Source: Branchiostoma belcheri (Eukaryota > Chordata > Leptocardii > Amphioxiformes > Branchiostomatidae). Taken from it: DNA of 64,000 nucleotides. Every line of letters begins with the position of its first letter. Position 1 is the stretch's first letter. Positions 22,779 to 34,158 of the stretch are shown here, one piece after another. The notes beneath the pieces are model-generated. The model made no database searches and was not told the DNA's origin. It saw only the letters and a program-made list of their open reading frames with translations. A program made the translations under genes and the position numbers. The DNA is taken from contig NW_017804242.1 in the NCBI RefSeq assembly GCF_001625305.1, forward strand, positions 2,341,350-2,405,349. The letters are read 5' to 3'.

Positions 22779-24394
22779 GGGCGTCGTCTCACATCGCGCA
22801 TGTTGCTCGGACCTATAAAAGCACTGTGAACGTCCCCTGACAGACTGACCTAATGTGGGCGGAAAAGATTAAAACGAAAACAAACAAGAACAATAGACAT
22901 CGTATCAAAGTACAGACTAGAATATTTTTCAAAGTATGTGAGGTGGGTCATTGCAATTGTAAATCTGTGGATCGCTCACTTCAAGCGAAAATAGCAAGAC
23001 TCGTTAAATAAATCTACGTCTTCGAATTTTGACAAACTTTTTTATAATGCGGAAGCATTGTGGGTGAGATCCGACATGTACAAACTTTCCCACAGGTACG
23101 AACTGAATTCAGACGTGTATACGTACAAACAGCTAGCAGAAATAACTTTTTGTTATTCTTATACAAATGACAATAACAAGAATGCAACATACAAAAGGAT
23201 AGGAGTAAGGTCACAATGTTGATAAACATAAGATAGTTCACTGACTTCCGCAATTCTTGATAGAAAGCAAACAATAGTAATATTTTTACGGAGACACTTC
23301 CGACAATACAGTTATGAATCTCTGTCTGTGCAATAAAGACCAGTGTACAGTGCGTCTGTTTGTTGTGCAGATGTTTTGGTGGTTGCTGCGGTTGCAGGAA
23401 AAGCAGAACTGTTTCTGTAAACATGACGTTAGTGACGGGGACTTCAGGGTCTCTGCACTTGACTGCTGTTTTTGTCAAGATCGTTTCCTCATTGAAAGGT
23501 GTAGATTTAAGTCACCGTTAAACTCCCATTTGTGTTATTCTTTCCGCCAGGAGTTCCAAGGGGGTTCTGGATAGTAGAATTCAGAAAGGTAGAGTCAATA
23601 TTTGGCGTGGCACAGGGCAAGTTCGAATTCCCCAGCATAGATGTAATGATAGATAGGGAATGTTAAACCATACTTTACAATATGTACATTTCGGTGCATA
23701 GCCTTTTAATGTTGACAAAATCAACCTATTAAATTAAAAACGCTTTTCATATTTTCAAGTCACAAGCACACAAATATCAACCGCCCTTAATCTTAGGTAT
23801 ACAAGGTATATATAAGCCAGGTATATATAGTGGAGAAAAGACGTACATTTCTGCACGTCACGACGAGGAAGTTGGCCTCTGCTTGACACGTAAGACATGT
23901 TTTTTTACTGCTAAGTTTACACAGTGAAACCAAAGGTAGAATCTTTGTTTCTGTTCCTCTTTCCGTGCCATTACTTGATATTTGTACGTAAGTTTGGTAG
24001 TTGCCAAATCATGAGCTCATTGTAATTAACACCTGTTGTGTACTTTCTTTGCGTCATGCGACTTTGTTCCGTGACCGTTGTGGGCCACACAAGCGCGATT
24101 GGCTGTCACCGCTCCGTGCCTTACCTGTCGAGTCTGACCCGACCGAGAATTTTGTTTACACTTTCAACAGCTCCTCAGGTGCTACAGGTCGGCGGGCGGG
24201 GACTTATTAACCCTGAGGAACAATACTATCTTCCAGCAAAGGTTTAGGCTGTTCTAGGCGCTATCTTTTTGTACTGGTATCTCTTTTATACGCCAGTGGC
24301 AAATAGTAACTGCATGGCAAATGGTAACTGCCTGGCCGACTCGATACTGTCTTCTCAGCCACCGAAAGATCTGCTAGGAGATTAGGGTAGAACA
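22779..24394. other. Intergenic region between the two CABIT genes
   Basis: No gene is supported. The minus-strand frame at 23014-23478 has no recognisable domain and is discounted. A TATATATAAG motif at about 23806 could be a core promoter for the second gene if its 5' UTR is long. Confidence 0.4.
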
Positions 24395-26175
24395 ATGGCG
24401 GCGGCGAAGGACCCAGTCATGACTCTGGAGCAGTTCGTGTCCGAACACGAGATTCCCGCCACAGTTGAGGTGGCGGAGGGCCTGTACGCCACCAACATTG
24501 ACCGGGACTTCTCCATCGGCGACGTGATCAAGATTCTACCGGCGAAGCACGCGCCCAGGCTGAGAGGTAAGGCGTGGGAGTCTCTGCTCGGCTCCAACCC
24601 GGAAATAAATAACTTCGTTACGGTGCGGTCACGTTCATTCGTTGCAGGTCCGACGGTCGTGCGATTTTGGATTTTCAAACAGTCTGTATCAGAACCTACA
24701 GCCGACAAGGATCAAAGACAACCTTTTCCTCAACAAGACAGCCGAATTTTGCAGGTCACTTGCACGACTATCCAAAACATGCCCTCAGTTTGACACCGAA
24801 CGGCGATCGTACTACGTTCGTGACCGAAACCTAAATGTATATACCGTGATTGAAAGTAGATTATAATGAGCACTTACACTTTTCACCTAAGTGTGTCAGC
24901 TGTTCTTCAAGTGCGTTTCATAGCAATTTTTATCAAGCCAGGGAAGGACTGTTTGAAAATATTGTTTCCTTGAAACTCTTGACTGTAGTTGTATACAGTA
25001 AATACGGCAGGGGGATCGTCAGACTTGTTACCGCAGTTGTTACAAAATAGGGGCGCGCCACTTTCGTCGTGGGTCGCGGCACGATTCTGATGCCGCAAGA
25101 TTTCCAGGCAGGCTGTGGCAAAACCAACAAAGATCTGAGACAGCCTTTTCTGTAACAGGACAGTTGAGGTTTGCACGACGCATGTACGGCTACCACAAGA
25201 ATACCCTCAATTTGTGACTTATACAAGATAGCTAATACGACGAATGTTAACTGGCCCTTATGACGAGGCCATACCCAAAAGAAAACGAGCACCAAGTGAC
25301 CACGTCTAGCGATATATTAGACGTTAAACAAGGACAACAACAACAACAGCACCTTACGAAGCCGATATGATAGACAAATTAAAGCTAAGGACTAATAATG
25401 ATATACAGATTGGCTGTTGCAGAAACAGTAACGGATAATCTAGTCGAATGGCATTCTCTGGCATGTAAAGAACCACCAACAGTCACTTCCGGGTTCGGAC
25501 TTGCTGTTTCCTATATGCTGTATCTCCGTCCTTTCGTGATCGTACGTAGGAGGGGCAGTTAGATGCAATGTATTGCGTCTTCCAGTGCATCTATATCTGT
25601 ATCTGTATAGCCGGTATAACCGCCCCTCGGCGTAACACACCAGCTTCGCAGGCACGCGGTGCGGCGGGCTGGCTACATTACACCGAACGACCTGTCACAC
25701 TGTCACACTGTCACGTCTAAACATTGTTTAAAGCTATCTAGTGAGGATGCCCCTACTGTACTTGGTGGCAGCGAGTGCACTCTACGATAGTTCGAGGATT
25801 CATATCTTGAACACCTCAAATCTTGGTTGATAACTCCGGTACTTGAAGGCATATTTGACGTACAGTATGTACGGGTTCTTTCCCTTTGTTTGTGATCAAA
25901 ACACGTTTGAAATTACCCTTTTCACTTTCTCTCATTCAGGTCAGCCTCACAGAGAGGTGGAGATCGTGACCCGTCACGGCGGCATGCGCAAGACTCTTCC
26001 CGTCAGCTGGCCGATCTTCGTACGACCAGTCACGACAGGAGGGGAGGACTTCCAACAACCCATGGACCTGTCAGAGCTGTGCCGCAGGTTTGTTTGTTTG
26101 TTTGTTTGTTTGTTTTTTGTTTGTTTGTTACATTCGCCAGAAGTTAACGACAGAGTGCGCGTGTGCGTTTGTTTG

Positions 26176-26207
<32 letters not shown>

Positions 26208-26209
26208 AG

Positions 26210-26253
<44 letters not shown>

Positions 26254-29200
26254 TGTGTGTGTCTGTGCTTCAACACGATAACTCGATTCGGCTTGAATGG
26301 ATTGTCTCGACATTTGGCAGGTGGGTACGTATACGTTTTGATGAGTCCTCGAAATGATTACATTTTGGGCCCCCAGACGGCTTGTTATGGCACTGCAGCC
26401 GAACTTGTAGTTCGATATCTCGTGATCTGGACATGCTTATGGTCACAAATTTTAGATGTTAGCTGGCCTTTGTGCTCAGGGAGAATCAGCAAGTACATAA
26501 TGAAGATGATTTTAAACCCCACGACAGGTACGGGCAGGGTTTCCCCGTCCTGGTGGAGACAGTCGAGGGAACGTTCCAACCCAAGGGCACGGCGGTCAGG
26601 ATCCAGAAGGGCGTCCGCCTGTCCGTGTACTACGACCTGACCGTCCGGACGGTGTTAGCGCGGGACCAGGCCACCAGGGTACAAGGACTATGTCATATGT
26701 ATTCAGGGTTCTGACTAGCCTGTTTGAGTGCAGGGGCCCATATGCTGTGATTTGGACCCCCTATGCTGTGATTTAGACCCCCTATGCTTTTTGTTCTTTC
26801 ATTGACTTTAGAATAAAGGTATGACCAAGGAATTTGTCCCTTGTCATGGCAACTCATTGATATCAAGTGCAATACTGGACAAAAGCTGGTTATGTGCAAT
26901 ATCGTATGCTGTTACAATTGTTAAACCTCTACTGTGAATTGAATGTAATTCAGTGGTACCCCCACTGCGATGTTCAATAAATACATCTTGAATCTTGAAT
27001 CCAGGTCGCCATCAGGGAAAGCTACCGCGGGGTTTTCGAGAAGAGGCCGCAAGTTTATCCGACGGTTCACGACTTGTACATATCCGAGACGGAGGGGAAA
27101 GTTCGTGCCACGAAAACTGTTCCCGTTTCGCATCCGGACCTGGACTCGGTCTTCCTGGACGACGTCATCACGCCGGCGGGTAAGAAGGGGAAAGTCCCGT
27201 GCAGCCGGCAGCCCAGCGGGCACGTGGAGTATCTCCTGTGCACGCGCAAACAGAGGACGGAAAGCGGCCGGCTCCAAGTAGAACCGATCAGAATCCCCCT
27301 CTCCATGGTCTGTCCGTTTGAGGAAATCTTGGAGGAGAAGCAGAAGTCGGAGTTTACGTTGAGAGAACTGTTTCAGAACGGTCGCCCAGAACTGCCGGTA
27401 AGACTAGGGCTAGTCAGAGGAGACCCGAGGTTCCCCGACAAGACCCTCGCCTACATGGACACGATAACCGTGGAGGGGATATACGACGAGGGTTACGTCG
27501 TTGCGAGCGAGTACGACAACGAATCTCCGGACAAACCGATATTCGAGATCCCCCTGCACGCAGGTCTGAAGGTCAAACACTTAGTAAAGCTTTACACGGA
27601 ACTTGACGACAAAGTCAAGATCAAGTACTACCCCATTGAAAGACTACCGGAGCACATCTACCTAGAGAAACGTACGCTGGTGTCCGCTTATGAAGACATT
27701 GAGATGGTGCCCCCCGTCCCTCCTCGCCCCCGGGGAGTTAGGTCCTTCAGTACCCCCGATGTGGAAGCCACGTCCCCAACCGAAGTCAAAGTCCCGCCAG
27801 TGCCCAAGCATGGATCGGAGGCGGGGCCTAAACCTGTAGTAGTAACGGGCCGGCCGCGCCAGGCCTCCCTCCCTGATGACTGGCTGGGAGCTCAAGGTCG
27901 TGGGGACTCCGGTGCCCTTGGCTTCCAAACGAGCACCCTTCCCGCCAAACCGTCGAAGTTGCGCATCAAGAAAGGATTCAAGAAGTTGATGAAACGGGTG
28001 AAAGAGGGGCCACTGAGCCCAAGAGAACACCCAGACCCGAAAACAGTGACGACGACAGGCGCGGAAGGAACCGACGAGACACAGACACAGACTCAGATAC
28101 AGACTCAGATACAGACACCCCCACAAACTCAGAAACAGACAACCCCACAAACTCAGAAACAGCCACGAGCACAAACACCCCCTCAAGTAAGCAGCGAGAG
28201 TGGTCAGCAGACAGGGTGTGAAGCTAGAAGTCATAGCCCAAGGTCCCCCACAGAAGATGAGATAAGGTAAGCATTAACTGCCTGACATTTGTTTGCAACC
28301 GGTGCAATAGCCAAGTGGGTAGAGTGTTCGCCTTGCATCGGGAGTTTGATCCACGGCAGGGTTACACCAAAGACTTAAAGCGCAGTACATACTGTTTCCT
28401 CTACCTAGCACTCGGCTTTTGGGCAAGAGTACGGGAATTAAGGTGTGGGAAGGACTTAATAACTTTTCCCGTTCCTGTAGGGACGCGGATGAATACGAGT
28501 AAATAGGCAGCAGGGATGACTTTCTGACATGAGCAAGTCTTATGTTTACAAAAATAAGTTTACAGTACATTTCACCTGTTTCTCCTGTTGTTTCTGTATC
28601 CGTAGGCTTAGGGACCCTGACGAGTACGAGTGGATAGACAGCAGTGACGAGGACGACGACTACCTGACGCCGGTGTGTTCTCCCACCGACCCGGCCGCGG
28701 CCATGTCCCTCCCCGCACAGTTCATGAAGACAGCTCTGTCCAAACAGCTGTCTCACGTGTCCGAGGAGGGCGACAGCGACGGCAGTTACGTCACGCCCAT
28801 GACGTCACCGACCGCGTCACGGGCAGTGGAGTTTTCAGACGATGACGGTAAGGTGTAAACTGTATCTTTGTTGTAAACTGTAGACTTAGAAATGTCCTGT
28901 GTATAACATTTGCCGGCCCATTTTGGACCCGGGGCTAGCCATCTCAAATATGTAATACATGACCACTTACTGATCTTTGTGGGACATGTGGTCACTGTTG
29001 ACTACCAGTGCATGATTCTTAGATACTTGTACCAATAGGAAAGAGTACTAGTATCAAAGGGTCAACCAAAAAGTGATCAGTTGGTCCTTATATATATATA
29101 TACAGAGGCGGTCACTTGTACACAGGTTGGACTAGTCTCAATTGCTTGCATGTGTTGCTTTTTTTCCAAACACGTGTTTCAGTTACCAAATTAAATGCTA

Positions 29201-31315
29201 AGAGGGTTTGAGAGTATTCAATTCATCTATATTCCATCCACCATAACTACAGACGACAGCAGTGATGAGTATTTGGACATGAACAGGGAGTCTGAGTTCG
29301 GGACTGTGACGTCCCTGAAACAGTTTCCCCGACCAGCCTCACGCCGTGGGCACAGACCTGACGACACCCAGCAGGGACTCACTAGGACTTCTACTATAAG
29401 TACTACTAGCACAGGTACATGTATGTACTGTACTAACTCTTGTATTGTGTGATCTCTGTCTTGCGCTTAAGCTTATTTTTGGAAATTTTAGAAGTTTGCA
29501 GGCGATTTTTCGTGTTTTCTATTTTGCGCACACCAAGATAGCCAATGAAAATCTGAGCAAATAGAAAGCAAAGTTAAAGAAGGTAAAGAAGTCCGAACAG
29601 GCCTAACCTTAAACTGCTTGGAGAGTAATTCATAGAGACAGCAGTACTTTAAAATGTGATACTATGGTCATCGTTAGGGCTGCGGACCGGTACACTGTAC
29701 CGGTCCAATACCGTAAAAATCGTTTCGGTACAGGTCCAAAATACCGGATCATGAAGTAACGAGTATATACCGAAATAGCTAGTTTACACCATGTATATGA
29801 CTAAAGATAGGTAAATCCTACCACAAAGACGAAAAATTAGCACTGGAAAAGACGTAAACACCGTCGATTGATTTGAGATCCTCAGTCTCACGAGACATCG
29901 CGAGAGTGTGGCTGATCCAGGGTTGTGATTGGTCAACAAACTCAAATCAGGTCAGAGGTCAGTCATTTTCCCTTCCCTCCAACACTTTATTATTGTTTCT
30001 GTGTCATGATTGAAAAAGTGAAGAACACGTGTTAATTTGTCAAATTGTTCAGGTACAGGTACAGGTCCGGACCTGTACCTAAACCTTTGTACCAGTACCT
30101 GTACCTGTACCTGATGTTACGTTTAGGTACGCAGCCCTAGTCATCGTTGTTAGCCACGGTTCCAGTCCTGTTTAGATTGTTTAGTTGTTCAGTGACCTAG
30201 CCATGAACTTGACTGCTTTCTTTCTGATAAGAGGAGAGAAAAGTTCTGGACCTTGACCTCCTGTAAACAGGCGACGGTGGTATGTACAGTCTGTGGAATG
30301 TGAAAACAAGTGTGACAAGAGTGTTTGTCACACTGTAAAGTAAACTCAGAACAACAGAGAATCTTTCATGCCTATTGGCAATGGTCACACAATTTATACA
30401 AACAAGACATAAAAGATTTTACAGCTGTATGACATATTCAAGGTTGTTGTAGATTTCATCCTTCACTCTTCACTCATTAATGTGAATTGCTGATTCTGTG
30501 CATATTCTACTGGTACTGACTACACCGTAGCCTGCAAGGAAAAAATTTTGACCTCCAATTCGACCTTCCTCAGACCTGTCACTCTGTAGCCTGGAGTCCT
30601 TTAGTCCGTTAGCTTTAGTCCGCTCCCCAAGATTCGCTACCCCTCCAAAAAGGCTAGTCACTCTGTGGTTACACCTTTCCCTCTCACGTCCTGTGACTCT
30701 AGATAATGGAAAGGTTGATATGGACAAAGTTATGGACAAACTGTACTAACCCACTTGCATGTTGAATCTCATTTGAAATGGTCACCAAAACTGCATTTCT
30801 ATTAACCTCCCAATTCATACATCCCGCAAAATGTCGGCAGTTTCATACTCCACTGCACACAGGAAAGAAATCAAACCCAACAAGAACTATACACAAAGTA
30901 GCATTAGCTTTACTTATTATCATTTTTACTGTTCATTTTGTTATCATGTTCTTGCAATTAGCCACCGGAAATGAATTTGAAATAAACTTTCACTTTCTTA
31001 TTTCTTCCAGATTCAGGCTTCAGCGACCCGACAGCAGCGGAGAAGACCATCCCGCCCAAGGATTACAACATCCTAGACTTCTCCGCCCAGGACATGACCC
31101 GGTTACTCCGCTACTTCCACTTCAGCGAGGACACGGTCCAGTCCTTCCACGCCCAGGGCATCACGGGATCCGAGGTGCTGAAGATGACGCCACGGCAGAT
31201 GGCCCAGGAGTTCTACATGGACGATTTCCAGATCAAAATGCTCAGTCACTTCGTGGAGAAGACCAAGGAGATCAACAAGATTCCCCTGGCCAGACGCTCG
31301 GGTTCTGACTGTTAG
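24395..31315 (+). CDS. GAREM: CABIT and SAM domain adaptor, GAREM-like, seven exons, 813 aa
   Basis: Exons: 24395-24566, 25940-26087, 26528-26678, 27005-28266, 28606-28847, 29253-29414, 31011-31315 (stop TAG). All joins are GT-AG and in frame. The CABIT domain starts at MTLEQFVSEHEIPATVEVAE with FSIGDVIKI and runs to about residue 370. A YDNES motif (about 327) fits the YxN type bound by the GRB2 SH2 domain. VPPVPPRPRG (about 390-400) is a likely SH3 ligand. Exon 4 ends in Gln/Thr/Pro repeats. Exon 5 carries two copies of YxTPxxSPT (YLTPVCSPT, YVTPMTSPT) in acidic Ser-rich sequence. The last exon encodes a SAM domain (about 731-801, DFSAQDMTRLLRYFHFSED, EFYMDDFQIKML). CABIT plus C-terminal SAM is the GAREM arrangement, and human GAREM1 is of similar length. 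By family it should couple receptor tyrosine kinases to Ras/ERK. Confidence 0.9.
24620..25260. repeat. Dispersed repeat copies in the first intron of the GAREM-like gene
   Basis: Segments 24650-24840 and 25078-25230 resemble each other and 4044-4215, sharing the order (G/C)GATTTTG..CCGACAAGGAT..CCCTCA(G/A)T. No coding capacity. Element class not determined. Confidence 0.45.
25582..25835 (-). mobile_element. LINE 3' end, reverse orientation
   Basis: The minus-strand copy of the tail at 225-517: ATACAGATACAGATA end at about 25590, the CCGCCGCACCGCGTGCC segment, and beyond it the ORF2 tail region near 25740-25830. It lies in the first intron of the GAREM-like gene. Confidence 0.65.
26088..26263 (+). 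repeat. Compound microsatellite (GTTT)n, (GT)n, (CT)n, (GT)n starting at a splice donor
   Basis: The donor of the exon ending at 26087 is itself the first GTTT unit (CGCAG/GTTTGTTTG). After a short unique stretch come (GT)n, (CT)n and (GT)n blocks. Confidence 0.9.
26720..27004 (+). mobile_element. LINE-like 3' tail abutting a splice acceptor
   Basis: The sequence ends GTTCAATAAATACATCTTG then AATCTTGAATCCAG. The (TTGAATC) tandem tail after an AATAAA motif is typical of CR1/L2-type LINE ends. The acceptor AG of the exon at 27005 is the next dinucleotide, with no pyrimidine tract between. Confidence 0.5.
28296..28476 (+). mobile_element. Degenerate tRNA-derived SINE
   Basis: A-box-like ATAGCCAAGTGGGTAGAG and a weak B box (GAGTTTGATCC) about 30 bases later, in the intron after the exon ending at 28266. 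It runs directly into the exon relic at 28481. Confidence 0.45.
28481..28531 (+). pseudogene. Decayed copy of GAREM-like exon 5 start with its acceptor
   Basis: After CCTGTAG the sequence reads RDADEYE, stop, IGSRDDFLT. This aligns with RDPDEYEWIDSSDEDDDYLT at the start of the real exon (28606). A TGG to TAA-type change and small deletions make it non-coding. It lies about 125 bases upstream of the parent exon. Confidence 0.75.
29675..30139. mobile_element. hAT-like non-autonomous element with exact 8-bp target duplication
   Basis: Ends TAGGGCTGCG and CGCAGCCCTA are inverted. The flanking 8-mers GTCATCGT at 29667-29674 and 30140-30147 are identical. The interior is rich in GGTAC/GTACC palindromes (ACCGGTACACTGTACCGGT near 29691; GGTACAGGTCC and GGACCTGTACC near 30060). 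No transposase ORF. It lies in the last intron of the GAREM-like gene. Confidence 0.85.
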
Positions 31316-31385
31316 GTTTAATTTGGTCACTAGGGTAGTCTGCACCAGGCTAACTAAGTGGCTGAAAAATAGTGAAAGCTAGCCA

Positions 31386-31391
31386 AATAAA
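31386..31391 (+). terminator. Candidate polyadenylation signal of the GAREM-like gene
   Basis: AATAAA 71 bases after the stop. If used, the 3' UTR is short. Confidence 0.45.
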
Positions 31392-31409
31392 CATGACAGT
31401 GCCTGGCGC

Positions 31410-31540
31410 AGCCTACGAAACAAGATCCAAAGGAAAATTAGGAAAGCCAAGAAAAAGTTCTACGAGAACAAAATACAAGCTCACCGAAAAGTCAATCCCA
31501 CCCAGTGGTATTGAGGAATAAAAACCAAGGAAAATAATGT
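31410..31540 (+). mobile_element. Non-LTR retrotransposon ORF2 fragment
   Basis: The frame reads LRNKIQRKIRKAKKKFYENK and on to NPTQWY before a stop. This basic helix with xNPxxWY is the linker before the reverse-transcriptase domain in CR1/Jockey-type LINEs. Only about 40 codons remain. Confidence 0.6.
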
Positions 31541-32834
31541 CAGGGGAGTTTGGCCGCCATAGAATCCATGTGCCTGATTCAATCAGATTCAATAGGAAAT
31601 GTTACCCTTAACATGGTCAAATCCCCTTAATCAGTTAATCCCTGCTTTTTATAAGCAGTAAGTCACATACCACATCTAATGTTACATGTATATAAATATA
31701 AATGCAATATATTCAAGTGGAAAGGCTGTTTCAGTGTTTGGATCAGCCCTACTAATTTTGGAAGCCTGGAGCCTTGTTGGCTTTAGTCCATTTCCAACAG
31801 CTAAAAGTTGAAAGTGGACAAAAGCTAGCAAGACTGAGGGTTCGAGGCTAATTTATGGGCCTTACACAGCTTGCAATATAGGTGGAGATTTAACTAACGG
31901 TTAAGGATTTAAGTATAATGTACCAAGACTTTTGAGCTAAGGCAGGAGCCAAAAAGTGGGTTACTTCTCATTTACCTTACAAGGTACTATTATGTCAATG
32001 GGAGGATAACTTCAGAGAATATATAGACTAAAGCATGACACTATAGTGAAACAGTAAGAACAGAAAACAGAGAAGGGTGGGCAAAACTGGTTGTCAGGCC
32101 ATCTGTGGTGGCCCAATGGTGGAATAATCGGACTAAGGGAAAGATATACATTTTGTGCTATGTGCAACCACCATCTCTGGAATCCAATCAGGTCACTTTG
32201 GGGCAGTTTCTATCATGTTTACAGGAACTGCTTCACAAAGATTCAGTCTCAATAGACTGGGGGCCCCATGTTTGAGGAGAGCAACACCTCCAGAACATTA
32301 AAAATCTCCCATTGAAGAGTAGGGGTTCAACAAACCTTACACAGTAAAGTTACAGTCTAGGCTTAAGCAGCTTCTATCTACTGTACAAAACTGGTGTTTT
32401 AGGCTGTTAACCACACAATATGCAAAACAGACATTATACTGTAGATTTTCAACCAAAACTCATTATCAAAGCCACATGGATACCAATGAACAACTGAAGG
32501 CAATTGTGTAACTAAGTGAGGTCCTTATTATGTGTGCAATGTATGAATGTACAAAGCTTAAGTGTGCATTGTTGCTTCAAAGTGTACATTGAAACAATTA
32601 TGTTGGATGGATACAAGCTGCCACGTTATCCTCTACAAAATGATGCAGTCCATTATGTTGTCATCAATTTAAATTCCTAAGTGTGATTTGTTGTTATAAT
32701 GTGAAAAATATTTATGTTATTATGTCTTTTATACCTGGACCAAGTTTGAAACAGTTGGAATGTTGCAAAGGATCATTTCCATCATATCAATGTAAAAAAT
32801 ACACAACACCAAAAATTTACACACTATGAGATTC
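31541..32834. other. Intergenic stretch with transposon debris
   Basis: It contains a MITE-like segment (GAGTTTGGCCGCCATAG at about 31547), a hairpin MITE at 31760-31855, and a degenerate repeat at about 32280-32400 that recurs at 53755-53950 (AGAGTAGGGG, CTTACACAG, TGTACAAAACTGGTGT). No gene is seen. Confidence 0.5.
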
Positions 32835-32840
32835 TTTATT
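32835..32840 (-). terminator. Candidate polyadenylation signal of COX6C
   Basis: TTTATT on the plus strand gives AATAAA on the minus strand, about 600 bases past the COX6C stop. The nearer minus-strand signal at about 33575 lies inside the intron and is irrelevant. Confidence 0.4.
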
Positions 32841-33436
32841 CAGTGTCAGGGCTACAATGTATAGTGTTACTTTGTAAATGACATAAAATCTGGAGGACAA
32901 ACATGTTTTACATCTTGTACAATCTCCTGGATGGAGCAGAATCAATCAATCCTCTTCACAAGCTGGAAAATAGAAAAAACAACAAATGTCAGAATAAAGC
33001 TTACAAACAGACATTATTTTGTTATTTTGTGTTCTTTGATTCAACATTCATCACGGCCATTATGTATTTAGGTTGCAGTAAAATCATGTCCATTGCATAT
33101 GATTTCTTGACAAACCGACCTATTGGCAAACTATTCAAAGGACACACAATGTTTTTAGCGCCAGTATGAACTTAATTACATTAATCAACTGAAGCATTAC
33201 CCTAAACTACTTTTAAGCACTGATTTCTTCAGGATTTTTGTTGTTGTTGCTGTTTCTCTGTACTTTTTGATTGGACAACGACACAATGTCTAGTCAGGAA
33301 TGCCAGGGATTGAGCATGTGACCTCTCAATCTTGTCTTTGCTAGCCTAGCCACTATATAGACATATTATAGTGACACAACTATGATGCCACCTTGTGCTT
33401 ACCTACAGTGACAGTTCTATAGCGACAGATGTGGGG

Positions 33437-34158
33437 TTAGTCGTCCGAGCTTTCCCAGCTGGGCCGAGCGGAGTGGAACACGCCAGCCTCCTTCATGGCC
33501 TCAAACTCCCTCTTCACATCATAGTTCTTATAGAACTCCTCATAATTCCGCTTACTACAGTAAAAAAAGGGACACATTTATTAATAATTATATATACATA
33601 ATAAAGCAATGGTGAAGGCAATGCCCGTGCATGGTTTTAGCCAATGTCCATCATTCTGTCACTCTGACAGAATTTTGCTTCTCATGACGGACAAAAACTT
33701 TGCCCCATCCCTCATCACATTTGCATGTAAAGCAATGAAAAGACATGTCATTATGCTAATCTTAGTCTACGAGGCAAAATGCAATTGTCCCTCAGTCAAA
33801 ATGCAGGCAAAGGGGATCGTGTCCCCCAGAATTCTAGCACCCCATAGGCCATAGCTATAGGATTGCCTGGCAATCGACACTTGACATGATGTTACATCAA
33901 ACAAAATTGAGATGATGGAAAAAAATTTCAAGCTAGAACACTGGTCGAGCAATCTTTCTCTGGATTATGCGCATTTTTTTACGAAAAACGTTTCATGACT
34001 GCTGATCTAACTCACCGTGGATCTGCGACGGCGAACTTGTACGCCAGCGTGACGCCCATGGCGAAGACGAGGGCGATGGCGCTGTGCTTCTTGAGGTGAC
34101 TGATGAGGAGTCCCCGCATCTGGGGCTTGGGGAGCCTGCCTGCCGGTACATCTGCCAT
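33437..34158 (-). CDS. COX6C: Cytochrome c oxidase subunit 6C
   Basis: Two coding exons, 34158-34016 and 33554-33437 (stop TAA), joined in frame at phase 2, giving 86 aa against about 75 in mammals. The protein begins MADVPAGRLPKPQMRGLL, where LPKP.MRGLL is the family signature. It has one hydrophobic segment (AIALVFAMGVTLAYKFAVAD, about residues 27-46), then the matrix/intermembrane helix with YEEFYKNYDVKREFEAMKEA. It is a nuclear-encoded single-span subunit of respiratory complex IV in the inner mitochondrial membrane. The extra residues are an acidic C-terminal extension (SWESSDD). It lies tail-to-tail with the GAREM-like gene and downstream of NOL4 on the same strand. Confidence 0.95.

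Noticed and set aside
23014-23478. 154-codon minus-strand frame
   Set aside because: No recognisable domain, no splice partners and low-complexity composition. Chance is likely.
27662-28234. 190-codon minus-strand frame rich in Leu/Ser
   Set aside because: Antisense shadow of GAREM-like exon 4.
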